Assembly: GCF_900176255.2 (NCBI RefSeq)
Contig: NZ_FXEG02000001.1
Location: 310,001 to 374,000 of the forward strand
Reading direction: 5' to 3'
DNA: 64,000 nt
Source of the DNA: Mycobacterium ahvazicum
GTDB taxonomy: Bacteria; Actinomycetota; Actinomycetes; Mycobacteriales; Mycobacteriaceae
Below, in pieces: positions 43,333 through 52,778 of the stretch. The notes beneath the pieces were generated by a model. It worked only from the letters and a program-made list of their open reading frames with translations. It did no database searches and had not been told where the DNA came from. The translations under genes and the position numbers were made by a program. Position 1 is the first letter of the stretch, and each line of letters begins with the position of its first letter.

Positions 43333-45570
43333 ATGGCCGCTGAGTGGCAGTCGACCGCATGCATCCTCTGCGAATGCAACTGCGGCATTGTCGTACAAGT
43401 CGAAGATCGCACGCTGTCGCGCATCCGCGGCGACAAGGCCCCCCCCGCCTCGCAGGGCTACACCTGCAACAAGGCGTTGCGGCTGGACCCCTCCCAGAAC
43501 ACCCGCGCCCGCCTCACCTCCCCGATGCGCCGCCGCCCCGACGGCAGCTACGAGGAAATCGATTGGGACACTGCGATTGTCGAGATCGCCGAAGGTTTCA
43601 AACACATCCGTGACACCTACGGTGGCGACAAGATCTTCTACTACGGCGGCGGTGGGCAGGGCAACCACCTGGGCGGCGCATACAGCGGCGCCTTCCTCAA
43701 GGCTCTGGGGTCGAAGTACCGGTCAAACGCTTTGGCGCAAGAGAAGACCGGCGAAGCCTGGGTGGACGGGCACCTGTACGGCGGCCACACCCGCGGCGAG
43801 TTCGAGCACGCCGAAGTATCGGTGTTCGTCGGCAAGAACCCCTGGATGTCGCAGAGCTTCCCGCGCGCCCGGGTGGTGCTCAACGAGATCGCCAAGGATC
43901 CCAGACGTTCGCTGATCGTGATCGACCCCGTGGTGACCGACACCGCGAAGATGTCCGACTTCCACCTGCGGGTGCGACCGGGCACCGACGCCTGGTGTCT
44001 GGCCGCCCTGGCCGCCGTGCTGGTTCAGGAAAACCTGTGCAACGAAGCGTTTCTCGCCGAGCACGTGCACGGCGTTGAGGCCGTGCGGGCCGCGCTGCGC
44101 GACGTCCCGATCGCCGACTACGCCCAGCGCTGCGGCGTGGACGAAGAACTGCTGCGTGCCGCGGCGCGGCGCATCGGCAGCGCCGAGAGCGTCTCGGTGT
44201 TCGAAGACCTCGGGATTCAGCAGGCACCGAACAGCACCCTGAGCTCCTACCTGAACAAGCTGCTCTGGATCTTCACCGGCAACTTCGCGAAAAAGGGTGG
44301 CCAGCACTTACATTCGTCGCTGGCCGCATTGTTCAGCACGGTGTCGGGCCGGACGCCCGTCACCGGGGCGCCGGTCATCGCCGGTCTGATTCCCGCCAAT
44401 GTGGTGCCCGAGGAGATCCGCACCGATCACCCGGACCGGTTCCGGGCGATGATCGTGGAGAGCGGTAATCCCGCGCACTCGTTGGCCGATTCGACCGCGT
44501 GCCGGGAGGCTTTTCAATCCCTGGAACTGATGGTAGTCGTCGACGTCGCGATGACCGAGACCGCCCGACTGGCGCACTACGTGTTGCCGGCGGCGTCCCA
44601 GTACGAGAAGACCGAGGCGACGTTCTTCAATTTCGAGTTCCCGCACAACGGCTTTCACCTGCGCCGGCCACTGCTCAAACCGCTGGAGGGAACACTGCCC
44701 GAGCCGGAGATCTGGGCTCGGCTGGTGCGGGCGCTCGGTGTCCTCGACGAGGCGGAGCTACGGCCGCTGCGTGCGGCCGCCGAGCAGGGCCTGCAGGCGT
44801 ATGCCGAAGCATTCCTGACCGCCGTCGCGGGCAATCCGACGATGGCGCGGCTGGTGCCCTATGTGCTATACGAAACGCTCGGGCCGACGCTGCCCGAGGG
44901 CATGGCCGGGGCCGCCGCGGTGTGGGGACTGGCGCAGAAAACGGCGATGACTTATCCCGAGGCCGTGCGACGGGCCGGCCACGCCGACGGCAACGCGCTG
45001 TTCGAGGCCATCCTGAACAACCCCTCGGGGGTCGTCTTCACCGCGCACAACTACGAGGACGACTTCGCGTTGATCAGCCACTCCGATCACAAGATCGCGC
45101 TCGAAATCCCGGAAATGCTGGACGATTTGCGGGCCCTGGCCGCGGCGCCGCCGCAACTGACCACCGCGGAGCTGCCGATCGTGCTGTCGGTGGGGGAGCG
45201 GCGCGCGTACACCGCCAACGACATTATCCGCGACCCGTCCTGGCGTAAACGCGACGCCGACGGAGCGCTGCGGGTCAGCGTGGAGGATGCCCAGGACCTC
45301 GGCCTCGTCGACGGATGCCGGGCGCGTATCACCACCGCGGCCGGCAGCGCCGAGGCGACTGTCGAGATCACCGAGACGATGCTGCCCGGACATGCGGCCC
45401 TGCCCAACGGATTTGGGCTGGACTACATCGCCGATGACGGGCGAACAGTCGTCCCAGGTGTAGCCCCGAACGCGCTGACGTCGACCGGGTGGCGTGACTC
45501 CTACGCCGGAACGCCCTGGCACAAGCATGTGCCGGCCCGCATCGAGGCGTTGGTGGCGGCCGGGGGCTAG
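43333..45570 (+). CDS. Molybdopterin oxidoreductase (Rv0197 homologue)
   Basis: Predicted 745-residue enzyme of the DMSO-reductase/formate-dehydrogenase-like superfamily. The N-terminus carries a [4Fe-4S] motif, C-x2-C-x3-C (CILCECNC, residues about 11-18) and a later Cys in GYTCNKAL (about 46). Molybdopterin-binding domains follow to about residue 540. A C-terminal molydopterin dinucleotide-binding beta-barrel starts near LSVGERRAYTANDI (about 620). No twin-arginine signal, so it is cytosolic. Substrate unknown. It shares a 4-nt CTAG stop overlap with convergent zmp1. Confidence 0.9.
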   Translation: MAAEWQSTACILCECNCGIVVQVEDRTLSRIRGDKAPPASQGYTCNKALRLDPSQNTRARLTSPMRRRPDGSYEEIDWDTAIVEIAEGFKHIRDTYGGDKIFYYGGGGQGNHLGGAYSGAFLKALGSKYRSNALAQEKTGEAWVDGHLYGGHTRGEFEHAEVSVFVGKNPWMSQSFPRARVVLNEIAKDPRRSLIVIDPVVTDTAKMSDFHLRVRPGTDAWCLAALAAVLVQENLCNEAFLAEHVHGVEAVRAALRDVPIADYAQRCGVDEELLRAAARRIGSAESVSVFEDLGIQQAPNSTLSSYLNKLLWIFTGNFAKKGGQHLHSSLAALFSTVSGRTPVTGAPVIAGLIPANVVPEEIRTDHPDRFRAMIVESGNPAHSLADSTACREAFQSLELMVVVDVAMTETARLAHYVLPAASQYEKTEATFFNFEFPHNGFHLRRPLLKPLEGTLPEPEIWARLVRALGVLDEAELRPLRAAAEQGLQAYAEAFLTAVAGNPTMARLVPYVLYETLGPTLPEGMAGAAAVWGLAQKTAMTYPEAVRRAGHADGNALFEAILNNPSGVVFTAHNYEDDFALISHSDHKIALEIPEMLDDLRALAAAPPQLTTAELPIVLSVGERRAYTANDIIRDPSWRKRDADGALRVSVEDAQDLGLVDGCRARITTAAGSAEATVEITETMLPGHAALPNGFGLDYIADDGRTVVPGVAPNALTSTGWRDSYAGTPWHKHVPARIEALVAAGG

Positions 45571-47561
45571 TTCCAGATCCGGACCCGGCGCTGCGGCGCC
45601 AGGAATAGCGCGTCGTCCTCGGCCACGTCGAAGGCCTGGTAGAAGGCGTCGAGATTGCGGACGACGCCGTTGCACCTGAACTCCGGCGGTGAGTGCGGAT
45701 CCACGGCCAACCGCCGGATGGCTTCAGCCGCACGGGATTTGGTGCGCCACACCTGAGCCCAGCCGTAGAACACCCGCTGCACGCCGGTCAGCCCGTCGAT
45801 CACCGGAGCCTGTCCGCCGTTGAGTGAGAGCTGGTAGGCCAGCAGCGCGATCGACAGCCCGCCCAGGTCGCCGATGTTCTCGCCGACGGTGAAGGCGCCT
45901 TGGACATGAGGCGGCCCTGGCTGGCCCTTCAAGTCGCGGGGGATGTATGCCTCGTACTGCTCGATCAGCGCCTTGGTGCGGGCGCCGAATTCGCTGCGGT
46001 CGTCGTCGGTCCACCAGTCGACGAGATTGCCGTCACCATCGTACTTGGCCCCCTGGTCATCGAAGCCGTGCCCGATCTCGTGTCCGATCACCGCGCCGAT
46101 ACCACCGTAGTTGGCGGCGTCGTCGGCTTGGGCGTCGAAGAACGGTGGCTGCAAAATGGCTGCGGGAAAGACGATTTCGTTCATTCCCGGGTTGTAATAC
46201 GCGTTGACGGTCTGCGGCGTCATGAACCATTCGTCACGGTCCACCGGTCCACCCAGCTTGGCCAGCTCACGGTCGTGGTTGACCGCATACCCGCGCAGGC
46301 AGTTGCCGTAGAGGTCATCGCGGTCGATGACCAGCGCGGAGTAGTCGCGCCACTTCGCCGGGTAGCCGACCTTAGCGGTGAACTTGCGCAGCTTGGTCAG
46401 GGCACGCTCCCGGGTCTGCGGCGTCATCCAGTCCAGGTCGCTGATGCTGACCCGGTAGGCCTCCTGCAGATTGTCCACCAGCGCATCGATGCGCGCCTTG
46501 GCGTCGGGCGGGAAATGCCTTTGTACGTATAGCTTTCCGACCGAGTCGCCCATCAGGCTCTCGACCAGCGAAACCCCGCGTTTCCAGCGGTCCCGGATCT
46601 GCTCGGTCCCGGTCAGCAAGCGGCCGTAGAAGTCGAAGTCCGCGGCTACCACGGCGTCGGTCAGCCACGACGCACGCGCGCGGATCAATCGCCAACGCGC
46701 CCAGCGCTTCCAGTCTTCGAGGTCTTCGCTGTCCCACAGCGCAGCGAACGCGGTGAGGTAATCGGGTTGGCGGACAACGACTTCCGCGACAGCCTGCGGG
46801 GTGCTGCCCAGCGCGGTGACCCAGCCGGCCCAGTCGAAGCCCGCGCCTTCGGTCTGCAGCTGCGCGAAGGTCCGCAGGTTGTAGGTCAGATCGGCGTCGC
46901 GGCGTTTGACCACATCCCAGTGCGCGGCGGCAAGTTTGGTCTCCAGCGCCACGATGCGCGCGGCGGTGTCGGCGTGATCTGTCGCCTCCCCGCCGTACAC
47001 CAGGGCGAACATCCGCGCGATGTGTCCGGGGTAGGCCGCCAGCACCTGCGCGTGCTGCTGGTCGCGGTAGTAGGACTCGTCGGGCAACCCGATGCCGGAC
47101 TGGTTGACGTGTATCAGGTAGCGGGTGGAGTTCTTGGCATCGGTGTCGATGTAGACGCCGACGCCGCCACCGACCCCGGTGCGCTGCAGCGCACCGACGA
47201 CCGCGGCCAGCGCCGCCGAATCGGCCGCGCCGTCGACGGCGGCCAGCTCGTCGTGCAGCGGTTGGGTGCCCCGGCGCTCGACGGCATCCTCGTCGAGGAA
47301 GCTGGCGTACAGGTCGCCGATGCGCTGCTCGTCGCTACCCGGTGCCGCACCGCGCTCGCTGGCCTCGATGATCAGGTCGCGGACCTGCTCCTCGGCCTGG
47401 TCGAACAGGGTACGGAAGGCGCCGTCGGTGGCACGGTCCGGGGGAATCTCGTAGTCGGCCAGCCAGCGACCGTTCACGTAACCGAACAGGTCGTCCTGGG
47501 GACGGGCGTTTTCGTCGATGTGGCTCAGGTCCAGGCCCGAGCGGGTGGCCGCATACGTCAC
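45567..47561 (-). CDS. zmp1: M13-family zinc metalloprotease Zmp1
   Basis: Predicted 664-residue neprilysin-like peptidase (Rv0198c is 663 aa). The zinc motif is HEIGHGFDDQ (about residues 494-503), the third ligand lies in GENIGDLGG (Glu, about 560), and NAYYNPGMNEIVFPAA (about 455) contacts substrate. The GTG at 47561 begins the family-typical N-terminus; the open frame further upstream is only antisense to omamA. No classical signal peptide. In M. tuberculosis Zmp1 is a virulence factor reported to limit inflammasome activation and phagosome maturation. Confidence 0.95.
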   Translation of the reverse strand: MTYAATRSGLDLSHIDENARPQDDLFGYVNGRWLADYEIPPDRATDGAFRTLFDQAEEQVRDLIIEASERGAAPGSDEQRIGDLYASFLDEDAVERRGTQPLHDELAAVDGAADSAALAAVVGALQRTGVGGGVGVYIDTDAKNSTRYLIHVNQSGIGLPDESYYRDQQHAQVLAAYPGHIARMFALVYGGEATDHADTAARIVALETKLAAAHWDVVKRRDADLTYNLRTFAQLQTEGAGFDWAGWVTALGSTPQAVAEVVVRQPDYLTAFAALWDSEDLEDWKRWARWRLIRARASWLTDAVVAADFDFYGRLLTGTEQIRDRWKRGVSLVESLMGDSVGKLYVQRHFPPDAKARIDALVDNLQEAYRVSISDLDWMTPQTRERALTKLRKFTAKVGYPAKWRDYSALVIDRDDLYGNCLRGYAVNHDRELAKLGGPVDRDEWFMTPQTVNAYYNPGMNEIVFPAAILQPPFFDAQADDAANYGGIGAVIGHEIGHGFDDQGAKYDGDGNLVDWWTDDDRSEFGARTKALIEQYEAYIPRDLKGQPGPPHVQGAFTVGENIGDLGGLSIALLAYQLSLNGGQAPVIDGLTGVQRVFYGWAQVWRTKSRAAEAIRRLAVDPHSPPEFRCNGVVRNLDAFYQAFDVAEDDALFLAPQRRVRIWN

Positions 47562-47639
47562 CCTGCCATCCTTACCATCTTCCGCGTGCCGGACGCCTGC
47601 TGCGCCGACCGCGACGGACGGCGGGGTAACCTCGCGCCC

Positions 47640-48311
47640 ATGCCTGGGGCCGAACAGACCGAGCCGGCGACCGAAGCTGACGAGCAGGACGCCGAGGCCA
47701 GCGCGCCCGAGTCCGAAGACGACGAAGACGACGCCGAAGGTGCCGATGGCGCGATCTTCTCGCCGTACGGCATCGCCTCGGCGGTCCTGGGCGTGCTGTC
47801 GGTCGCCGCGGTCGTACTCGTCGGGATCATCTGGTCCGACCACCGCGCCGAGTCGGCCGAACGCACCTATCTGAGTCGCGTGATGCAGACCGCCGCCGAC
47901 TGGACCGGCGTGCTGATCAACATGAACAGCACCAACGTCGACGCCAGTCTGCAGCGGCTGCACGACGGGACCGTCGGCGAGCTCAACACCGAGTTCGACG
48001 CGACCGTGCAGCCGTACCGGCAGGTGGTCGAGAAGCTGCAGTCGCAGAGCAGCGGGCGCATCGAGTCGGTGGCGATCGAGACGGTGCATCACGACCTGGA
48101 CAGCCAACCGGAGGGCGCAAGGCATCCAAGGGAAGTGGTGACCACCAAGCTGCCGGCGCTCGCGAGCCGGACGGATTCGGTGATGCTGGTCGCGACGTCG
48201 GTCAGCGAGAACGTCGGTGCCAAGCCGCAGACCGTGCACTGGAGCCTGCGCCTCGACGTCTCCAACGTGGACGGCAAGCTGATGATCTCTCACCTGGAGT
48301 CGATCCGATGA
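47640..48311 (+). CDS. omamA: Orphaned Mce-associated membrane protein OmamA
   Basis: Predicted 223-residue bitopic protein (Rv0199 is 219 aa). An acidic cytosolic N-terminus (about residues 1-40) precedes one transmembrane helix (about 45-65) and an extracytoplasmic Mam domain ending in DVSNVDGKLMISHLES. In M. tuberculosis OmamA is needed for Mce-transporter stability and cholesterol and fatty-acid uptake, although encoded away from mce operons. That places it functionally with the mce1 genes some 30 kb upstream. Its stop overlaps the omamB start (ATGA). Confidence 0.93.
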   Translation: MPGAEQTEPATEADEQDAEASAPESEDDEDDAEGADGAIFSPYGIASAVLGVLSVAAVVLVGIIWSDHRAESAERTYLSRVMQTAADWTGVLINMNSTNVDASLQRLHDGTVGELNTEFDATVQPYRQVVEKLQSQSSGRIESVAIETVHHDLDSQPEGARHPREVVTTKLPALASRTDSVMLVATSVSENVGAKPQTVHWSLRLDVSNVDGKLMISHLESIR

Positions 48312-48997
48312 GAAACCTGTGGCGGCTGCTGGCCTTCGACATCCTGGCGCCGCTGGCCACGATCGGTGCCCTGCTGATGATCGGCGTCATCCTCGACTGG
48401 CCGCTGTGGTGGGTGTCGGTGTGTTCGGTGCTGCTGGTGCTGATCACCGAGGGCGTCGGAGTCAACTTCTGGCTGCTGCGCCGGGATTCGGTCAGCGTCG
48501 GCACCGACGACGACGCGCCGGGGCTGCGGCTGGCGGTCGTCTTCCTGTGCACCGCAGCCCTGGCGGCCGCGGTGCTGACCGGTTACACGCACTGGACCAG
48601 CACCGACCGCGACTTCAAGAAGGACTCCCGCGACGTGGCCCAGGTCGCCAGCGGGATGGCAGAAGCGATGGCGTCGTTCAGCCCGGGCGCGCCGACCAGC
48701 TCCATCGACCGCGCCGCGGCGATGATGGTGCCCGAACGCGCGGACGCGTTCAAACAGCAGTATCAGAAGTCCAGTGCCGAACTCGCTCAGCGCAATGTGA
48801 CGGCGCAGGCCTCGACACTGGCGGCCGGGGTGGAGGCGCTCGGACCCACCGCTGCCAGTGTGGCGGTCATCCTGCGGGTCACCCAGAACACACCGGGTCA
48901 GCCGCCCAGCCGGGCGGCGCCGGCGTTGCGGGTGGCACTGGTCAAGCGGGGCAGCGACTGGCTGGTGAACGACGTGCTGCCGATCAACGCCCGCTAG
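48308..48997 (+). CDS. omamB: Orphaned Mce-associated membrane protein OmamB
   Basis: Predicted 229-residue membrane protein, same length as Rv0200. Two N-terminal hydrophobic segments (about residues 8-30 and 33-52) and a third near 72-95 are followed by a Mam-like extracytoplasmic domain (about 105-229, ending VKRGSDWLVNDVLPIN). Translationally coupled to omamA. By homology it cooperates with OmamA in supporting the Mce1/Mce4 transporters. Confidence 0.92.
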   Translation: MRNLWRLLAFDILAPLATIGALLMIGVILDWPLWWVSVCSVLLVLITEGVGVNFWLLRRDSVSVGTDDDAPGLRLAVVFLCTAALAAAVLTGYTHWTSTDRDFKKDSRDVAQVASGMAEAMASFSPGAPTSSIDRAAAMMVPERADAFKQQYQKSSAELAQRNVTAQASTLAAGVEALGPTAASVAVILRVTQNTPGQPPSRAAPALRVALVKRGSDWLVNDVLPINAR

Positions 48998-49007
48998 GTC
49001 AGTCGGC

Positions 49008-49517
49008 TCAGTTATCTTGGGGCGGGGGCGTGTTCACCTTCACGAACCGGTCGGAGAGCCGGCGCATCCGGATCATCAGCGAGGCCGACGGGCTGACGCT
49101 GCCGTCGAGGTAGGAGGCCAGATCCTCGGCCGCCACCCCGATACGAGCGGCGAATTCCTGCTGGGCCAGGCCGGACCGCTCGATCAGCAGCCCGACGTGG
49201 CGAGCCACCTCGGCGCGTTCGTTGGCCTCCAGGTGGATGCGGGCGCGCTCCAGCACCTCCCACAGCGCTTTGGAAATGCCGTACGGGCGGGTGCCCTCGA
49301 GGACTTCTTCGACCTGGCGGGCGGTGCGGCCGAATGGGTCGCGCTTCAGCGCGGCGGCAATCCGCTTCCAGATGTCGATATCACCGCCCTGCAGCGCCGA
49401 GCGAATGGCCGCGGTCGGCCAGAATTCCACCGGCCGATCGAAATCGTGCTGCGGACGAGTCTCTGCGGCGGGCTGCTGGGGCGGCGGCACGCGTCGACGG
49501 TCGGCTGCCAACGTCAC
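49008..49517 (-). CDS. Helix-turn-helix protein (Rv0201c homologue)
   Basis: Predicted 169-residue cytosolic protein (Rv0201c is 166 aa). The C-terminal third is an XRE-like helix-turn-helix (about residues 112-150, LIERSGLAQQEFAARIGVAAEDLASYLDG). The N-terminal part contains the conserved DIWKRIAAALKRDPFGRTARQVEE. I chose the GTG overlapping the mmpL11 stop (GTGA); a longer frame exists. Co-transcription with mmpL11 suggests a regulatory or accessory role there, but no function is established. Confidence 0.85.
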   Translation of the reverse strand: MTLAADRRRVPPPQQPAAETRPQHDFDRPVEFWPTAAIRSALQGGDIDIWKRIAAALKRDPFGRTARQVEEVLEGTRPYGISKALWEVLERARIHLEANERAEVARHVGLLIERSGLAQQEFAARIGVAAEDLASYLDGSVSPSASLMIRMRRLSDRFVKVNTPPPQDN

Positions 49518-52500
49518 CTCGCCTCCTCCAGCATCGCGACGGCCACCGACAGACAGCGCTGCCTTACGTCCTCCCATTCTGCCTTGGCGTCCGGTTCCGA
49601 GACGGCGTCCGGCAGATCGGAAGGATTCGGATCCGCGAGTCGACGGACCAACTGGGACGTGATCCATTGCTGCCTGGGCGGTTGAGAACAGTAATACCTG
49701 TCCATTCCGGCGAGCACCACCGCGGCCGTTTCCGGTTCTAATGCGTCGACCATGTCAGCAAATTCGGCATAATCGCGGCTGCTGTTACGGGACATGATCA
49801 GGTAGCTCTTGAGACGTAGCGTCTCGGCACCCGTCGGAACCTGCAGCCGATCGCCGGTGGGCAATTGCACGTTGGTGGTTTCCACCGGGCTGCGACGCGC
49901 GTATTGCGGCCGGCTGCGGTCGCGGGCGCCGGCCTCGAGCGCGTCGATGGCGACCGACAACCGACTCCGCCACAGCGTGACCGGGTGCACCGGCCGATCG
50001 CTCCACGGCATGGCCCGGGCGATGCCGTTGCGCGCGGCCAGGCCGTCGACCAGTTTCTTGGCCCCGGACGCGGCCCGGGTCTGGCCGTTGCTGCCGTTCT
50101 TCTCGGCACCGAGCGTGACCGCGACAGTGTCCCCATCGCCGATGTTGACCTGGTGCGGAATCTGGCCCGGGCCCTGGCCGCGGGTTTCGTCGGCGTCCTT
50201 GCAGTTGCGCCCACAGCCGGTGAAAGCCAGCGGATCGGCCACCGTGATCGCGTCGGGCGCCAGATGTTTGAGCTTGGCGGCCGACTTGAGCACCATGCGC
50301 ACGTCCGCGCTGGGAGCGGTGAGCGCCGAGATGTCGTCGGGAATGACGACGACGTCGCCGAGGTCGACCGCGGGCAGCGGCCGGTCGAAATCGACCGACG
50401 GCAAGACGCGGCGCAGCCAGCTCGGCAGCCACCAGTTCCACTGCGCGAACATCGCCATCAGGGCCGGGACCAGCACCAGCCGCACCACGGTGGCGTCCAC
50501 CGCGATCGCGACCGCGCACGCCACTCCGATCTCGGCGACCAGCGGCATGCCGGCGAACGCGAAGCCGATGAATACCGCGATCATGATCAGGGCGGCGCTG
50601 GTGATGGTGCGGGCACTGGTACTCACGCCGTAGGCGACGGCGTCGCGGGTGTTTCCGGTGTGCAGGAAGCGTTCTCGGATCCGAGTCAGCAGGAAGATCT
50701 CGTAATCCATCGACAACCCGAACGTCATCGCCAGCACCAGCGGGGGAACGGTGCTGTCGATCGAGGTGATGTGGGCGAACCCGAGATCCCGCAACCAGCC
50801 CCACTGGAACACCATGACCAGGCTTCCGTAGGCGGCGGCGACCGACAGCAGCGTCATCAGCACGCCCTTGAGGGCCAGGAACACCGAGTGAATCGACAGC
50901 AACAGCATCACGAACGCGATGGTCGCGACGAACAGCAGCACAAACGGTTCGGTCGCCGAGACCCGGTCGTCGAAGTCCTTGATCAGCGCCGTCGGCCCGC
51001 CCACGTCGACGCGTGCGGTCCCCTCATTCGGCACCGTCGGTAGCTGGGCGCGCATCCAGTCGACGGACTGCCGCGCGCCCATGTCCTCGGGATCGACCGA
51101 CAACACCGCGGACAGCAAGGCACTGCTGTTGTCGTCGGCGAACTGCGGCGGGGTCACCGAGACGATGTGCGGGGCCTGCGTCATCCGCTGCCGGATCGCG
51201 GCCAACGTCTGGCTGTGTTCGGGTGCGGACGCCGAGCCGTCGGGGAAGCTCACCATCACCTGGATCGGACCGAGCGCGCCGGGCCCGAGAGCCTGGGAGG
51301 CCCCGGCGACGCCGGCGCGGATCTCGTGCGCGGAGTCGAACTGGCGCAGCAAGCTGTTGCCCAGCACCATCGACGCCGCCGGTGCGGCCATGGCGAGCAG
51401 AACCGTCGCCGCCGCGATGGACGATATCCAGGGCCGGCGCATCACGGCTGAAACCCAGCGGTTCCAGAATCGGGACTGCGTGCTTTCCGGTCGCCGCGAC
51501 CAATGCAGCAGCACCGAGCGCTTGGCCGCCGCCCGGCCGAACGTCGCCAGCGCTGCCGGCGTCAACGTCGTCGAGGTCAGCATCGCCACCGCGACGGCCA
51601 TGATCGCGCCGGTGGCCATCGATTTCAGCGCCGGGGTGTTGATCAGGTAGATCCCCGTCAGGGACGCGACGACGGTCAACCCGGACAGCACCACCGCCAG
51701 CCCGGAGGTGGCCATCGCGGCGTCGACGGCCTCGCGGTGCTGTCGCCCGGCCCGCAATTCCTCGCGGAACCGCATCAAGATGAACAGCGAATAGTCCACC
51801 GCCAGCGCGATACCGAACATCGACACCGTCGAGGTCACGAACACCGACATCGTCGTGTACGCCGACAGGAAATAGACCAGTCCCATCGTCACCACGACCG
51901 TGCAGACGCCGAGCGCCAGCGGTATCGCCGCGGCGGCCAGCGAGCCGAACACCACGAGCAAGACGATCAGGATGATCGGCAGATTCCATTGTTCGGCTTT
52001 GGCGATGTCGTGTTTGGTGTTCTCCGCGGCGGCCGCACTGAGCGCGCCCTGCCCGATCACGTAGAGCCGAACCCGGCCGTCCGCGGTCTGCCCGGACTGG
52101 TCGCCCTTCACGCCCACCTTCTGCCGGAGCCGTTTGGCGATGTCGCTGGTACCGGCATTGCGGGAGTCGAGCCGCAGCGTCAGCACGTACGGCCGGTCGG
52201 GCTGCGGCGGGCGCTGCGTGGGGTTGGTTTTCTCGGTGACGCCGGGGAATTCGCCGATGATCTGCCGCAGCTGCGTCACGGCGTTGTTCATGTCGTCATA
52301 GCTGGCGTCGGGCCGGGGGGCGGCCACCAGGGCCAACGATGACGCGCCCAGGTCGTGATACTGCTCCTCGAGCTGATCGTGGACCTTCAACGACTGCGAA
52401 CCGGCCACTTCGAAACCACCGCCGGTGAGATTCCCGGACTGCGTCAAGGCCAAGTAGATCGCCGGGACCAATGCCAACAACCAGCCTGTGAAGACCAACC

Positions 52501-52537
52501 AGCGGTACCTGCGCAGGCTGCGGCTGAGGCGCATCAT
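49514..52537 (-). CDS. mmpL11: RND-family transporter MmpL11
   Basis: Predicted 1007-residue RND transporter with about eleven or twelve transmembrane helices. It has two porter domains (about residues 40-190 and 400-545) and a long cytosolic C-terminal domain (about 720-1007). The proton-relay segments are IALAVDYSLFILMRFREE (about 262) and LAMTFGLSMDYEIFLLTRIRERF (about 617). MmpL11 exports monomeromycolyl diacylglycerol and wax ester, and has been tied to haem uptake with Rv0203. I start at the MMRLSR of the known protein. The C-terminal domain seems about 40 residues longer than in M. tuberculosis, around 50030-50215. Confidence 0.93.
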   Translation of the reverse strand: MMRLSRSLRRYRWLVFTGWLLALVPAIYLALTQSGNLTGGGFEVAGSQSLKVHDQLEEQYHDLGASSLALVAAPRPDASYDDMNNAVTQLRQIIGEFPGVTEKTNPTQRPPQPDRPYVLTLRLDSRNAGTSDIAKRLRQKVGVKGDQSGQTADGRVRLYVIGQGALSAAAAENTKHDIAKAEQWNLPIILIVLLVVFGSLAAAAIPLALGVCTVVVTMGLVYFLSAYTTMSVFVTSTVSMFGIALAVDYSLFILMRFREELRAGRQHREAVDAAMATSGLAVVLSGLTVVASLTGIYLINTPALKSMATGAIMAVAVAMLTSTTLTPAALATFGRAAAKRSVLLHWSRRPESTQSRFWNRWVSAVMRRPWISSIAAATVLLAMAAPAASMVLGNSLLRQFDSAHEIRAGVAGASQALGPGALGPIQVMVSFPDGSASAPEHSQTLAAIRQRMTQAPHIVSVTPPQFADDNSSALLSAVLSVDPEDMGARQSVDWMRAQLPTVPNEGTARVDVGGPTALIKDFDDRVSATEPFVLLFVATIAFVMLLLSIHSVFLALKGVLMTLLSVAAAYGSLVMVFQWGWLRDLGFAHITSIDSTVPPLVLAMTFGLSMDYEIFLLTRIRERFLHTGNTRDAVAYGVSTSARTITSAALIMIAVFIGFAFAGMPLVAEIGVACAVAIAVDATVVRLVLVPALMAMFAQWNWWLPSWLRRVLPSVDFDRPLPAVDLGDVVVIPDDISALTAPSADVRMVLKSAAKLKHLAPDAITVADPLAFTGCGRNCKDADETRGQGPGQIPHQVNIGDGDTVAVTLGAEKNGSNGQTRAASGAKKLVDGLAARNGIARAMPWSDRPVHPVTLWRSRLSVAIDALEAGARDRSRPQYARRSPVETTNVQLPTGDRLQVPTGAETLRLKSYLIMSRNSSRDYAEFADMVDALEPETAAVVLAGMDRYYCSQPPRQQWITSQLVRRLADPNPSDLPDAVSEPDAKAEWEDVRQRCLSVAVAMLEEAR

Positions 52538-52778
52538 AAACTGCTGGATTTCAGGCTCCCCAAGTATCTCGCTTACGCGTGAGGGCGACGATACCGCAGC
52601 AGTCTGTGCATTAGTTCGGCTTAACGAATTCGTGAGCTGCACAGACGGCTCCGTGTCCGAGTCGCGACCGAGTCGTTGCCGACCGGTGATCAAGCGGGAT
52701 GTGCGTCACACCAGATGGCAGCGTCGGGACCCCGATGGCAGGATGGCGCAGGGTCGCGCGGGAATGGGGAGTTCAAGC

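Noticed and set aside
47562-48293. Upstream extension of the zmp1 frame to 908 codons
   Set aside because: It runs antisense through omamA; the M13 family N-terminus begins at the GTG at 47561.
52538-52693. N-terminal extension of MmpL11 by 52 residues
   Set aside because: The extension is polar and lacks similarity to the known start, which begins with MMRLSR at 52537.
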